Assembly: GCF_018375725.1 (NCBI RefSeq)
Contig: NZ_JAHACR010000001.1
Location: 55,708 to 119,707 of the forward strand
From: Burkholderia sp.
Lineage (GTDB): Bacteria > Pseudomonadota > Gammaproteobacteria > Burkholderiales > Burkholderiaceae
DNA length: 64,000 bases
Reading direction: 5' to 3'
The position numbers and the translations under genes are program-made. A model generated the notes under the pieces. That model saw nothing but the letters and a program-made list of their open reading frames with translations, was not told the DNA's origin and ran no database searches. Below, piece by piece: positions 10,646-18,412 of the stretch (positions are counted from its first letter, which is position 1; each line of letters opens with the position of its first letter).

Positions 10646-11031
10646 GATGATGATCTCCACGACTTTGCGCTGCCGGCGTCAAACACAGCGCCAGAAGCTG
10701 AGACTCGGCCACGCGAGGTGTTGGCAGTCGGCGCCGTACTCCGATGAGTTCAATCGCGCCCTGGTGGCTGATTCCAGCTTATGTCCGGAGCAATGTACGG
10801 TTTCAAGACTAATCTTGCGGCTGCATCGGATAATGCCGAGCGATACAAGCCCGCCGGCGCAGCGATGGCGTACGGTCTGGCTCTCGCCACCGTTTCCCGA
10901 TAATCCCGCGGACTCCTTACGATTGCCGTGTCGCCTGGCCACGAAGTGCGCAGGTATCCGCAGGCGCTCGACCCGCGGCGCAAGATTGCGACTGCCCCAT
11001 CCCGACCGATTCGGTTCACGATCGCGTGCCG
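10646..11031. other. Intergenic stretch between DUF4148 gene and second merC
   Basis: About 390 bases with no ORF that resembles a protein and no clear promoter or repeat. I found no transposon inverted repeats here. It probably contains the promoter of the DUF4148 gene and leftover DNA from the rearrangement that brought the two mer segments together. Confidence 0.4.
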
Positions 11032-11454
11032 TTAGCCACGGCTGTTCGGTGGCAGTTCGCAACCGTCCGGCCCGCAGCGGCGACGAGCGGGCGACATGAA
11101 ATCCCAGATTGACATGCCAACCATCAACGCAAGACCGGCATAGAGCAGCACCTCACCGCGCCAGCCATAAGTCAGATACACCGCGGACAACACCAGCAGT
11201 GGCCCGATGACCCCGAGTGCCGTGCGACGCCATTGGCGGTGACTGAACCAGCCCAAGGCATTGGCCAGCAACGCCAGCCCAGCGAACAGCGGTAACAAAA
11301 GGGTTATAAACACGCCCTCGAACTGGCTTAGAAAACCCAGCCCGACCGCCGCCCCGAGGCTGGCGATTGCGGGGAAGCACGACGCGCAGCTCATCGCGGA
11401 GACGATGCTACCCAGGATCCCCGTGTTGTCTGCAAGGCGAGTGAACAGTCTCAT
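11032..11454 (-). CDS. merC: Second MerC-like mercury transporter
   Basis: A 140-residue MerC paralogue, MRLFTRLADNTGILGSIVSAMSCASCFPAI, with Cys23/Cys26 in the first membrane segment, the GWFSHRQW loop and the C-terminal RRCGPDGCELPP. It is clearly diverged from the copy at 8357-8782, so it came from another mer operon rather than a recent duplication. A GGGAGAGAC ribosome site precedes the ATG. It sits downstream of a truncated merP and a mer-type promoter, so it may still be mercury-inducible through the MerR of the neighbouring operon. Confidence 0.9.
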   Translation of the reverse strand: MRLFTRLADNTGILGSIVSAMSCASCFPAIASLGAAVGLGFLSQFEGVFITLLLPLFAGLALLANALGWFSHRQWRRTALGVIGPLLVLSAVYLTYGWRGEVLLYAGLALMVGMSIWDFMSPARRRCGPDGCELPPNSRG

Positions 11455-11482
11455 GATGTCTCTCCCCGGATTAGTCCGCTGA

Positions 11483-11668
11483 CTACAGCTTGAGGCTCGA
11501 CGAATAGCCCGCCTCCGCGGTCGCTCGAGTCAGTTTCTCGACGCTGGTTTTCGCCTCGTCAAACGTGACGACGGCCTCGCGTTTCTCGAAAGCGACGTCG
11601 ACCCTGGCCACGCCGTCAACCTTGGCGAGCGCCGCTTTGACGGTGACGGGGCACACAGCGCGGATCAT
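11483..11668 (-). pseudogene. merP: 5'-truncated merP remnant
   Basis: The frame encodes the C-terminal two thirds of an HMA domain: VCPVTVKAALAKVDGVARVDVAFEK and on to the typical ATAEAGYSSSLKL end. The signal peptide and the first half of the GMTCASC motif are missing: MIRAVC stands where MTCASC would be, leaving only the second cysteine. It lies directly downstream of a mer-type promoter, which implies that merT and the 5' part of merP were deleted. It could still be translated as a 61-residue protein but cannot bind Hg(II) normally. Confidence 0.82.
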
Positions 11669-11689
11669 GCTGCCGAATGGCGATGATTA

Positions 11690-11720
11690 ACGTTACTTCC
11701 GTAGTCCGGTACAGAGTCAA
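11690..11720 (-). promoter_or_regulatory. Orphan mer-type promoter/operator
   Basis: TTGACT (11720-11715) and TAACGT (11695-11690) on the minus strand with a 19-base spacer containing a GTACCGGACTAC dyad, closely matching the intact mer promoter at 9497-9527. No merR gene is adjacent on the other side. If functional, it would be controlled in trans by the MerR encoded at 9533-9952. Confidence 0.75.
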
Positions 11721-11993
11721 GCGGCACATCCCGACGCGCGGCACCAGCGCGGCTATAGGGGGCGCCACATCGCGTGCCGGGAGATGCATTCCATCTGGCC
11801 ACTCGCCTGAAATCGGGTGGCCAAACCGCTTTTCGTACCGTTTCCGGCTGACCGAGGCAATTTTCGGGGCTTCACACTGGATAACCCATCTTTATCGCAT
11901 ATAAAAAATTCCAATTTCACACCATCCTTGACCGGCAGTCTTGGTACATATATACATGGTATGTAATACAGTACGATATTCGAAGGAGGCCCC
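11721..11993. promoter_or_regulatory. kfrA upstream region with palindromic operator candidate
   Basis: No gene is seen in this gap. AT-rich DNA before kfrA contains the inverted repeat TACATGGTATGTA at 11953-11965 within a run of TAC/GTA motifs (11944-11975). The AAGGAGG box at 11983-11989 is the kfrA ribosome site. KfrA proteins repress themselves by binding their own promoter, so the palindrome is a reasonable operator candidate. Confidence 0.5.
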
Positions 11994-12986
11994 ATGGCTC
12001 GCGCCGGCCTGACCCGTGTGGACATCAAGCGTGCGCGCGATTCGCTGATCGCGCAGGGTATGCACGCGTCGATCGATGCGATACGTATCGCGCTTGGCAA
12101 TACCGGTTCGAAAACCACCATCCACCGCTACCTGAAAGAGCTGGAGGAAGAAGAAGGCGCGTCGCTGACGCGCGCGGCGTCGCTGTCCGACGCCATCCAG
12201 GATCTCGTCGCCCGCCTCGCGGCCCGCCTACACGAGGAAGCGCAGGTGCGCGTCGATCAGCAGGCGGCCGCCGCAGCCGCCCAGCGCCAGCAGGCCCACG
12301 CCGAGATCGCTAAGCTCACTGGCGAGCTCGCCGCGCTGCAGGCGCAACTGGCCAACGCGACCGCCGCGCTCTCGAGCGAACAGGATGCGCACGCCGATAC
12401 GCGCTTGGCGGCGCAGCAACGTGCGATCGACATCGAGCGACTCTCGCAGCAGGTGCATGATCAGACCGTGCGGTTGGCCGAGCACGAAAGCTTCCGCCAG
12501 TCACTCGAGGAGAAGCTGAAGCACGCGCACGACGCGCTGGAACACTACCGGAGCGCCAGTCGCGAGCAGCGCGAACAGGAAGCGCGCCGGCACGAGACGC
12601 AGGTCCAGCAGCTGCAGGCCGAACTGCGCCAGGCCAACCAGACAGCAATCGTGAAGCAGAACGAAATTACCCAACTGAACAAGGACAACGCGCGGCTGGT
12701 CGCCGAGTCCGGCGCGGCGAGTAAAAGTCTGCGAGAAGCGCGGGCACACGGTGAGCAGATACGGGAGGCGCTCGACCGGATGCGTGCCGATCACGTCCGT
12801 CTCGAGACCGAACGCGATGCCCTACGCGCGACGGTCAGCGCGCAGTCGGGGGAACTGGAAAGCGCACGTGCGTCGCTCGGCGTAGCGACGGCGGAGCGGA
12901 CAAAGCTGGCGGCGCAGGTCGACGCCCAGATGTTGCTGCTGGCTGACTACCGGGTGCGGTTAGGTCTGGGCGGCGCTGCGGGCTGA
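11994..12986 (+). CDS. kfrA: KfrA-type plasmid DNA-binding coiled-coil protein
   Basis: A 330-residue protein. The N-terminal DNA-binding domain of the plasmid replication-region KfrA family covers about residues 1-60 (LTRVDIKRARDSLIAQGMHASIDAIRIALG and KTTIHRYLKELEEEE). A long Ala/Gln/Glu/Arg-rich coiled coil follows to the end. KfrA of IncP plasmids is an autoregulated, nucleoid-associated protein that helps stable inheritance. A strong AAGGAGG ribosome site precedes the ATG. The gene stop lies two bases before a pair of repeats that look like an IS end, so the sequence after it was replaced. Confidence 0.88.
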   Translation: MARAGLTRVDIKRARDSLIAQGMHASIDAIRIALGNTGSKTTIHRYLKELEEEEGASLTRAASLSDAIQDLVARLAARLHEEAQVRVDQQAAAAAAQRQQAHAEIAKLTGELAALQAQLANATAALSSEQDAHADTRLAAQQRAIDIERLSQQVHDQTVRLAEHESFRQSLEEKLKHAHDALEHYRSASREQREQEARRHETQVQQLQAELRQANQTAIVKQNEITQLNKDNARLVAESGAASKSLREARAHGEQIREALDRMRADHVRLETERDALRATVSAQSGELESARASLGVATAERTKLAAQVDAQMLLLADYRVRLGLGGAAG

Positions 12987-12988
12987 AG

Positions 12989-13107
12989 CGCCAGATTTTG
13001 CATCCGGAGGACACAGTTTCGCGAAATCGGCCTCTTGCTAAGCCTATGATTTTGCGTGGAATTTCGAACGAAACCGCCAGATTTTGCACGAAAAGGACGA
13101 TTACCCC
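12989..13107. repeat. Repeated motif block, probable remnant of an IS end
   Basis: CGCCAGATTTTGCA occurs perfectly at 12989-13002 and 13075-13088, with a partial copy ATGATTTTGCG between them at about 13046-13056. Tandemly repeated, transposase-binding motifs near a terminus are characteristic of IS21-family ends. The outer boundary at 13107/13108 coincides exactly with the point where the DNA ligase gene loses similarity. No istA or istB gene remains. Confidence 0.5.
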
Positions 13108-13698
13108 ATATGGCGCGTCGACCTGCTTGCCGATGATCCCCTCGAGGCCGATCTCGCATGCGGATGCCAACATCGCATCAGGGGCAGCTTCGATCGCCTC
13201 GGAAAACCGCACCTCGGCACCGAGTATTTCGGAGACGACATCGCTTAGCGCCGCTCGCCGCTCTCGCCACGGGCGCGGCCGCAGATCAACCTCGTCAAGC
13301 CACATCAAGTCAAAAATCACCAGCGAAATGCCGGCGGTCCGCCGCCGATTGAATGCGTTCTGCAGGCCGTTGAAGCTCGGCAAGCCACTTGCATCAAACC
13401 AAACGGCTTCCGCGTCCAGCCAAGCACTTTGCACGGGCAGGCCCGCAAGCGCCGCCCGAAGGTGCGGTAGCCGTGCCGTCCAGTTGTGGCCGTTCCTGGT
13501 GAGGATCCGCACGTCGCCGGCGTCTATCCGCGCGAGCATGCGGTACCCGTCGAACTTGATTTCATACGCCCATGCGCCTGCTGACGGAGGCCTTGTCGCC
13601 AGGGTGGCGAGCGCCGGCTCGATGAATGCGGGCATGCCTCCAGCTTGCGCACTGGATAAGCGACTGCGGGATTCGCTCGACTTCGTCCACCGGCCCAT
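13108..13698 (-). pseudogene. ligD: ATP-dependent DNA ligase (LigD-type ligase domain), 3'-truncated
   Basis: The nucleotidyltransferase domain of an ATP-dependent ligase. It has the adenylated Lys motif EIKFDGYRM, motif III LDAEAVWFD, motif IIIa VIFDLMWLD and motif IV LEGIIGKQVDAPY. Right after DAPY, where family members continue with RSGRS and motif V, the frame runs into the IS-like repeats. The ORF continues without similarity to 12835, antisense to kfrA. Motif V and the OB-fold domain are missing, so ligation is not expected. The start at 13698 has GGAGGAGAC upstream. LigD ligases normally act with Ku in end joining; no Ku or polymerase domain is present here. Confidence 0.82.
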
Positions 13699-13785
13699 GT
13701 CTCCTCCTCGCATTCCACTGAGAACGCAAAGGGTGTTCCCAGGGGGGCGAATTTTACTGAGTCATGCTCAACCGACTCCTACGCT

Positions 13786-14619
13786 CTAATTTTCTGGAGA
13801 TTGGGTCCGAGTTGCCAAGATTCGGCGCATCGCGTCGATCTGCGTCCTTTCCGCCGCAAGTGCCTTTTCAGCAGCTTCGGCCCGGGCCTTATACAGATCT
13901 CGCTGCTGGCCAAGATCCTGACGTAGCGCATCAGTCTGGAGGAGAAGATGCCGCTCAAGCCCCGAAAGGCGGGTGACAGTCGCGCTCATCTCGCCAAGTT
14001 GATCGGTCAACGCCTTGGCCTGCGCCGCGTGCTCGGTACGTTCGCTCTTGATCTGTTCGCCAGCAACCCTTGCTGCAGCTTCCGCGGTCGTGGCTCGCTC
14101 GAGCAGCGCCGCCCGCTGCGCTTCCAATGCGGAGATTCTGGCGTAAGCATCTCGAAGCGCCGATTCCGCCACCTGCACCCGAGTTTTCAGCTCGAGGAGT
14201 TCGTCCTCGGGAATCTGTTGTCCTACGGCGAGCGACGGCGCCGGGGTCACGACAGCCGGCATAAAAGCCTGCTGGTCGGTGGGGCGCGTAAGTGCTGCCG
14301 CGGGTCCGGGCGTTGGTGCGATCAGGGCGATGCCAGAAGCGTGTGCACGCTGGATGGCCTTGCTCCATGTCTGTGCCGACGGGCGGCGCCGGATCTGGAA
14401 AGCATCAAGAAGCCTCTCATAAGTGGTCTGACCGTAGATGCGCCCCGTGCAACGTGCAATTCCGGCGATGAGTTCAGCGAGAAAGGTTGGGTTGTCGGAT
14501 GGTGCGAACGCATGAGCAGCTTCGGCAACGGCAATCATCCCGCGCATTTGATCGTCGCTGAACTCGATTCGGGAACGTGCCACAGCGCCTCTGAGAAGGT
14601 GGAAGGAAAGTTGTCCCAA
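13786..14619 (-). CDS. Putative KfrA-like coiled-coil DNA-binding protein
   Basis: A 277-residue protein. The N-terminal third (residues about 24-105) is helical with a HTH-like stretch around TTYERLLDAFQIRRRPSAQTWSKAIQR. It is followed by a linker and a long coiled coil (LKTRVQVAESALRDAYARISALEAQ to the end) rich in Ala, Glu and Arg. This two-part layout resembles plasmid KfrA-type proteins, but the N-terminus is not clearly that Pfam domain, so the assignment is inference. It is divergent from the tyrosine recombinase. It might be a plasmid segregation accessory protein or a regulator of the integrase. Confidence 0.5.
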   Translation of the reverse strand: MGQLSFHLLRGAVARSRIEFSDDQMRGMIAVAEAAHAFAPSDNPTFLAELIAGIARCTGRIYGQTTYERLLDAFQIRRRPSAQTWSKAIQRAHASGIALIAPTPGPAAALTRPTDQQAFMPAVVTPAPSLAVGQQIPEDELLELKTRVQVAESALRDAYARISALEAQRAALLERATTAEAAARVAGEQIKSERTEHAAQAKALTDQLGEMSATVTRLSGLERHLLLQTDALRQDLGQQRDLYKARAEAAEKALAAERTQIDAMRRILATRTQSPEN

Positions 14620-14980
14620 TCCTGCCGAAGATCAAATGTGACGCATCGGCCGTCGGTCCGTGGAACTGAAGTCTGCCCATCGCCGCGGAGCCTTCATCCA
14701 GCTGCGACAAGGGTTTGCGGGCGCGCCTCGCGAGCGGTGGATCAAATTTTCTTCCACGAATTTTGGCGCAAAGCCTTGCTGGATGCGGGATCCAGCGAAC
14801 CGGTGACATTTAGTTCCTCGGACTGTCGGACTGTAGTATACACTCAGAGTAGGATTTTCGTAGTTTTAACTACCCGTTTCCTCTACTTTGCATCATTATT
14901 TGTATAATGGTGCGTTTTGTACGAATTCACTTTAAACCAGAAAGTCTACCCTCTACGCGCTGGCCAAAGCAAAAAGAACC
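14620..14980. other. Divergent intergenic region before the recombinase
   Basis: About 360 bases with no convincing gene. It becomes AT-rich toward 14820-14935 and contains a good -10 box TATAAT at 14903-14908 reading toward the recombinase, although I do not see a convincing -35 box. It could also hold the recombinase recognition site or the promoter of the coiled-coil gene, but no clear inverted repeat was found. Confidence 0.4.
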
Positions 14981-16231
14981 ATGACCAACGAACTTGCGAT
15001 CGATGCCTACGTACTCGAGCACCTGCCCAGCTCGGCACCGCCCAACCGCGCAACAAGCCCGATCCTGCCGTCCGGACTCACCGAACAGGAAGTCGTGATC
15101 CAGTGGCTGAAGACGAAGGAAGCTGGCGACGGCCGCCTAGCCGAGACGACGCTCGCCCAGTACGTGGTCGAGGCCCGGCGGCTCTTCTGGTATGCGCGAT
15201 GGATCGACACGCCGATCTCGGAATGGACCCTCGAGGAAGCCGGCGACTATCTTGCGTTCCTGAAAGCTCCAGACGAGGCGGCGATTTGCGCCGTGCGTGT
15301 GCCACGCGGCGATCCGCGCTGGACACCGTTCCGCAAGGCCCTGAGCACGGCATCCGCGCGGCAGAGCCAGGTCATCGCCGGCAGCCTGTTCAAGTGGCTG
15401 GTCGCCGTCCAATACCTTCGGGCGGACCCGTTCGCGGGCTATGGGCTTGCGGGAAAGAAACGCCAGCGAGCCAAAAAACAGAAGCGCTTCGTCGGGCAGG
15501 ACGGGATCGAACTTGCCCGCGACGCGATCGCCGGTCGGGAATGCCGGACCGACCGGGAACGGGCGAAACGAGCTCGCGATCTTTTCGTCGTGGACCTGTT
15601 TACCAAAACTGGCTTGCGGACTTCCGAGGCAATCAGCGCGACGATGGGGTCGATCCAGTACGCGCGCTTTACCGCGGCGCAGCGGGCGAAGAATCCAGAC
15701 TATCCCGAGGGTGTCTGGGTCATCGAAGTCGAATCGGGAAAAGGCGGCCAGCCACGAACGGTTTCGTGCGCTGCCGTCATGGGTAGCCTCCAAGATTATC
15801 GGATCGCCTACGGCCTCTCCTCTTTACCGGTGCCGGGAGAAACGACCCCTCTCATCCTTGGTGCCCGACGGCGCACGCCCGATCTCAACAGGAAGGTCAG
15901 CGAGCGCGGCCTGCGCGCTCTGCGCCGGGATCTCGGCACCATCGACGGCATCACAGACCGGTCCGCGCTGTACCGGCTGGTCAAGGCGATTTTCAAGGAG
16001 GCGCTGGCGTGGTGGGATGCTCGCGACCCGGTCGAAGCGGACAAGCTCGAACGCGCCTCCACGCACTGGTTGCGTCACAGTTTTGCCAAAAGTCTGGTCG
16101 CATCAGGCGCCGACCTGATCACCATCGCCCGAAACCTTGGGCATGCCGACGTGAACACCAGCCTCGTGTACATCGACGACGAGGAAACGTCTCGGGCCCT
16201 CGAAACCGAGAAGTTGCTGGTGAACCGATAA
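14981..16231 (+). CDS. Site-specific tyrosine recombinase / integrase
   Basis: A 416-residue phage-type integrase. The catalytic residues are visible: Arg in FTKTGLRTSEA (near residue 213), Lys in ESGKGGQPR, His-x2-Arg in HWLRHSFAKS (near residue 363), His in ARNLGHADVNTS and the Tyr nucleophile in LVYIDDEE (near residue 396). The N-terminal part (about residues 35-140) is a SAM-like core-binding domain. Such stand-alone recombinases occur next to replication regions of Burkholderiaceae megaplasmids, where they may resolve multimers. An integrase role for a mobile island is the alternative. No att site was recognised. Confidence 0.9.
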   Translation: MTNELAIDAYVLEHLPSSAPPNRATSPILPSGLTEQEVVIQWLKTKEAGDGRLAETTLAQYVVEARRLFWYARWIDTPISEWTLEEAGDYLAFLKAPDEAAICAVRVPRGDPRWTPFRKALSTASARQSQVIAGSLFKWLVAVQYLRADPFAGYGLAGKKRQRAKKQKRFVGQDGIELARDAIAGRECRTDRERAKRARDLFVVDLFTKTGLRTSEAISATMGSIQYARFTAAQRAKNPDYPEGVWVIEVESGKGGQPRTVSCAAVMGSLQDYRIAYGLSSLPVPGETTPLILGARRRTPDLNRKVSERGLRALRRDLGTIDGITDRSALYRLVKAIFKEALAWWDARDPVEADKLERASTHWLRHSFAKSLVASGADLITIARNLGHADVNTSLVYIDDEETSRALETEKLLVNR

Positions 16232-16353
16232 GGTCGATCATCCGGTGGGAAGCCAGTTCCCATCGGAAACCTCATATATCCCCTCTCCCCTCTACTTTTC
16301 CTATCTGTTACGGTAATCCGACACCTCCTCGTTTTTGGAACTGCCTCCTTTAT

Positions 16354-16370
16354 ACTTCCTGCCAAGAAGT
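16354..16370. promoter_or_regulatory. Candidate plasmid operator palindrome (site 1)
   Basis: ACTTCCTGCCAAGAAGT differs at one base from the site before the FlhD-like gene (56162-56178). It lies in the gap before the DUF2844 gene, 66 bases upstream of its ATG. Confidence 0.55.
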
Positions 16371-16435
16371 CACGGCATTCAAAAACAATGTCCGTGACCC
16401 TTGGTTGTTTCCAAAACGAGTCGGAGTGTCTAACA

Positions 16436-16906
16436 ATGAAAAAGTGTTTGCTGGCGCTGGCAACAACGGCGTGTTGCTCGATCAGTACGCTTGCCTACGC
16501 ATCGCTCGGGGGCAGTGTTTCCACCGTATCGGACGATCAAATTAGGCTGGTCGCGAACCACCAGGCCGTGAAATTCCAAGCTACGCCTAGCGTGGGCTAC
16601 ACCGTCAACGAGATGGTGTTGCCGAGTACAACTGTTGTGCGGGAATACGTTACCGGCGGAAAGGTCTTCGCAGTGACCTGGAGCGGCCCGTCTGCGCCGA
16701 ACGTCCGGCAACTGCTGGGCGCGTACGTGGATCAGGCCAGCGCAGACGTAAAGGCGTTTCGCGAGGCGCACGGCGGCATCGGACCGGTCTCAGTCTCATC
16801 CGGGGACTTCGTATTCCAGTCGAGCGGCCACATGGGTTTCTATGCCGGCCGTGCCTATATCCCGAGTGCAATTCCAAGCGGCGTCTCGATCTCGGACATT
16901 CGATAA
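16436..16906 (+). CDS. DUF2844 domain-containing exported protein
   Basis: A 156-residue protein of a Burkholderiaceae family of unknown function. It has a signal peptide (MKKCLLALATTACCSISTLAYA) and a mature part starting SLGGSVSTV, with the family blocks NEMVLPSTTVVREYV and VFAVTWSGPSAPNVRQLLGAY. The ATG at 16436 begins the signal peptide; the longer frame to 16388 is not supported. It is 11 bases before a DUF3443 gene, a pairing that is common in this bacterial family, so the two probably form a secreted or envelope module. It is preceded by a copy of the plasmid palindrome. Confidence 0.85.
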   Translation: MKKCLLALATTACCSISTLAYASLGGSVSTVSDDQIRLVANHQAVKFQATPSVGYTVNEMVLPSTTVVREYVTGGKVFAVTWSGPSAPNVRQLLGAYVDQASADVKAFREAHGGIGPVSVSSGDFVFQSSGHMGFYAGRAYIPSAIPSGVSISDIR

Positions 16907-16917
16907 AGGACACGACA

Positions 16918-18210
16918 ATGCGCAAAATCCTCATGATCTCGGCGGCCTCGTGCCTTTTCGCCTTGATGACAGCTTGCGGCGGAGGCGGTGGAGATTCGAA
17001 GTCCCCTGCCCCGAGCACGGAAAGTCCGCCGTCAAGTACCTCGACGTCGCCGACCGCGGGGCAAACCAACGGACAGCCCACGACGACTCCGACTTCACCG
17101 ACGACGGGTACGGCGCCTCCCCCCGTCGCGAACCGGATGTCCGTAACGGTCGGCCCGAACCCGTGGAACGCGCAAAACGTGCTCTACACGTCGGTCACGA
17201 TCTGTGTGCCGGGCACATCTAACTGCCAGACGATCGACAAAGTTCTCGTCGACACCGGCTCCTTTGGGCTGCGTCTATTCAACTCGCAGATCACGCTTCC
17301 GCTCCAGAAGATCTCGGCAACGGTCGGCGGCACTCTGACCGAATGCACGACTTTCGGTTCCGGCACGGCATGGGGCACCGTCGCGCAAGCGGACATTAAG
17401 CTTGCAGGGGAAGTGGCGTCAAAGGCCCCGATCCAGTTGATCGCGGATCCGGCTGTCAGCGGCTCGGCCACGAACAACTGTATTCCAGCCGGCGTGACGG
17501 ACTTGAACAGCCCCTCTGCTTTGGGCGCGAACGGCGTTCTCGGAGTCGGTTTGAACGCAGCTGATTGCGGTGTGAGCTGCGTGGCGACGACTTCCCCGGG
17601 ATGGTATTTTGGCTGTCCCGCTAATGCGACGACCTGTCCCGGCACCACTGTTCCTTTGGCAAACCAGGTGACGAATCCGGTGAGCATGTTTGCGCACGAC
17701 AACAACGGAGTCGTGTTGACGCTGCCGAGCGTTCCGTCGACTGGAGTATCGAGTGTTTCGGGGACCCTCACCTTCGGCATCGACACGCAAGCCAATAATT
17801 CGCTGGGATCCGCGAAGGTCTACACGCTGAACAACAACTATGACCTAACCACGTCGTTCAACGGCAACACATTTCCGGAATCGTTCCTTGACAGCGGATC
17901 GAATGGTCTCTTCTTCGATGACTCGATCACCACCTGTTCCGGGAGTACCTTCTACTGCCCTGCGTCGACCATGAGCCTGTCCGCAGTGATGCAAGGACTG
18001 AACGGAAACAACGTCTCGCTCAATTTCGACGTGGGTAACGCGAGCATGATGGTGGGCAATGGTGCGTACGCGATGAACGATTTCGCGGCTCAAGGCGGCT
18101 CAGCGAACTTGTTCGATTGGGGACTCCCCTTCTTCTACGGCCGGTCGATCTATACGGCGATCGCGGGGACGACGAATTCGGGTGGAACGGGGCCATTCTT
18201 CGCGTTTTGA
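16918..18210 (+). CDS. DUF3443 family lipoprotein
   Basis: A 430-residue protein. It has a lipoprotein signal (LFALMTACGGGGGD, lipobox LMTAC), a Ser/Thr/Pro-rich linker to about residue 75, and the DUF3443 core. The core begins NRMSVTVGPNPWNAQNVLYTSVTICVPG with VDTGSFGLRLF and ESFLDSGSNGLFF. The two D-[ST]-G-S motifs resemble the active sites of pepsin-like aspartic proteases, which suggests a related fold, but catalysis is not shown. It ends with a strong terminator 23 bases after the stop. It is cotranscribed with the DUF2844 gene. Confidence 0.87.
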   Translation: MRKILMISAASCLFALMTACGGGGGDSKSPAPSTESPPSSTSTSPTAGQTNGQPTTTPTSPTTGTAPPPVANRMSVTVGPNPWNAQNVLYTSVTICVPGTSNCQTIDKVLVDTGSFGLRLFNSQITLPLQKISATVGGTLTECTTFGSGTAWGTVAQADIKLAGEVASKAPIQLIADPAVSGSATNNCIPAGVTDLNSPSALGANGVLGVGLNAADCGVSCVATTSPGWYFGCPANATTCPGTTVPLANQVTNPVSMFAHDNNGVVLTLPSVPSTGVSSVSGTLTFGIDTQANNSLGSAKVYTLNNNYDLTTSFNGNTFPESFLDSGSNGLFFDDSITTCSGSTFYCPASTMSLSAVMQGLNGNNVSLNFDVGNASMMVGNGAYAMNDFAAQGGSANLFDWGLPFFYGRSIYTAIAGTTNSGGTGPFFAF

Positions 18211-18232
18211 TCAGCGCCCTTCTCTCCCCTGA

Positions 18233-18257
18233 AAACCGGCCTTTCGGCCGGTTTTTT
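18233..18257 (+). terminator. Rho-independent terminator after the DUF3443 gene
   Basis: AACCGGC and GCCGGTT arms around CTTTCG are followed by a run of T. The stem is flanked by A on the other side, so it may also serve the convergent rep gene. Confidence 0.85.
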
Positions 18258-18412
18258 TACGTCTCGCTGATGCAGAATCGGGGGCTCTTCCTGTAGGCCT
18301 GGGGTTCGGCCGAATCGAAGATTCGGCCGCATGGGTGCATGAAGTGCGCCACGGCGTATATAACCCACGTAGGTGAGAAGTTTCGGGATCACTTCGCTCT
18401 AAACGAGTCCGC

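Noticed and set aside
10679..11062. 127-codon minus-strand ORF between DUF4148 and merC2
   Set aside because: No family similarity, overlaps merC2 end, composition like random high-GC DNA.
9462..11720. Tn21/Tn501-type transposon around the mer genes
   Set aside because: I found no 38-base GGGG-type inverted repeats and no tnpA/tnpR near the operon, so a complete Tn3-family transposon cannot be claimed.
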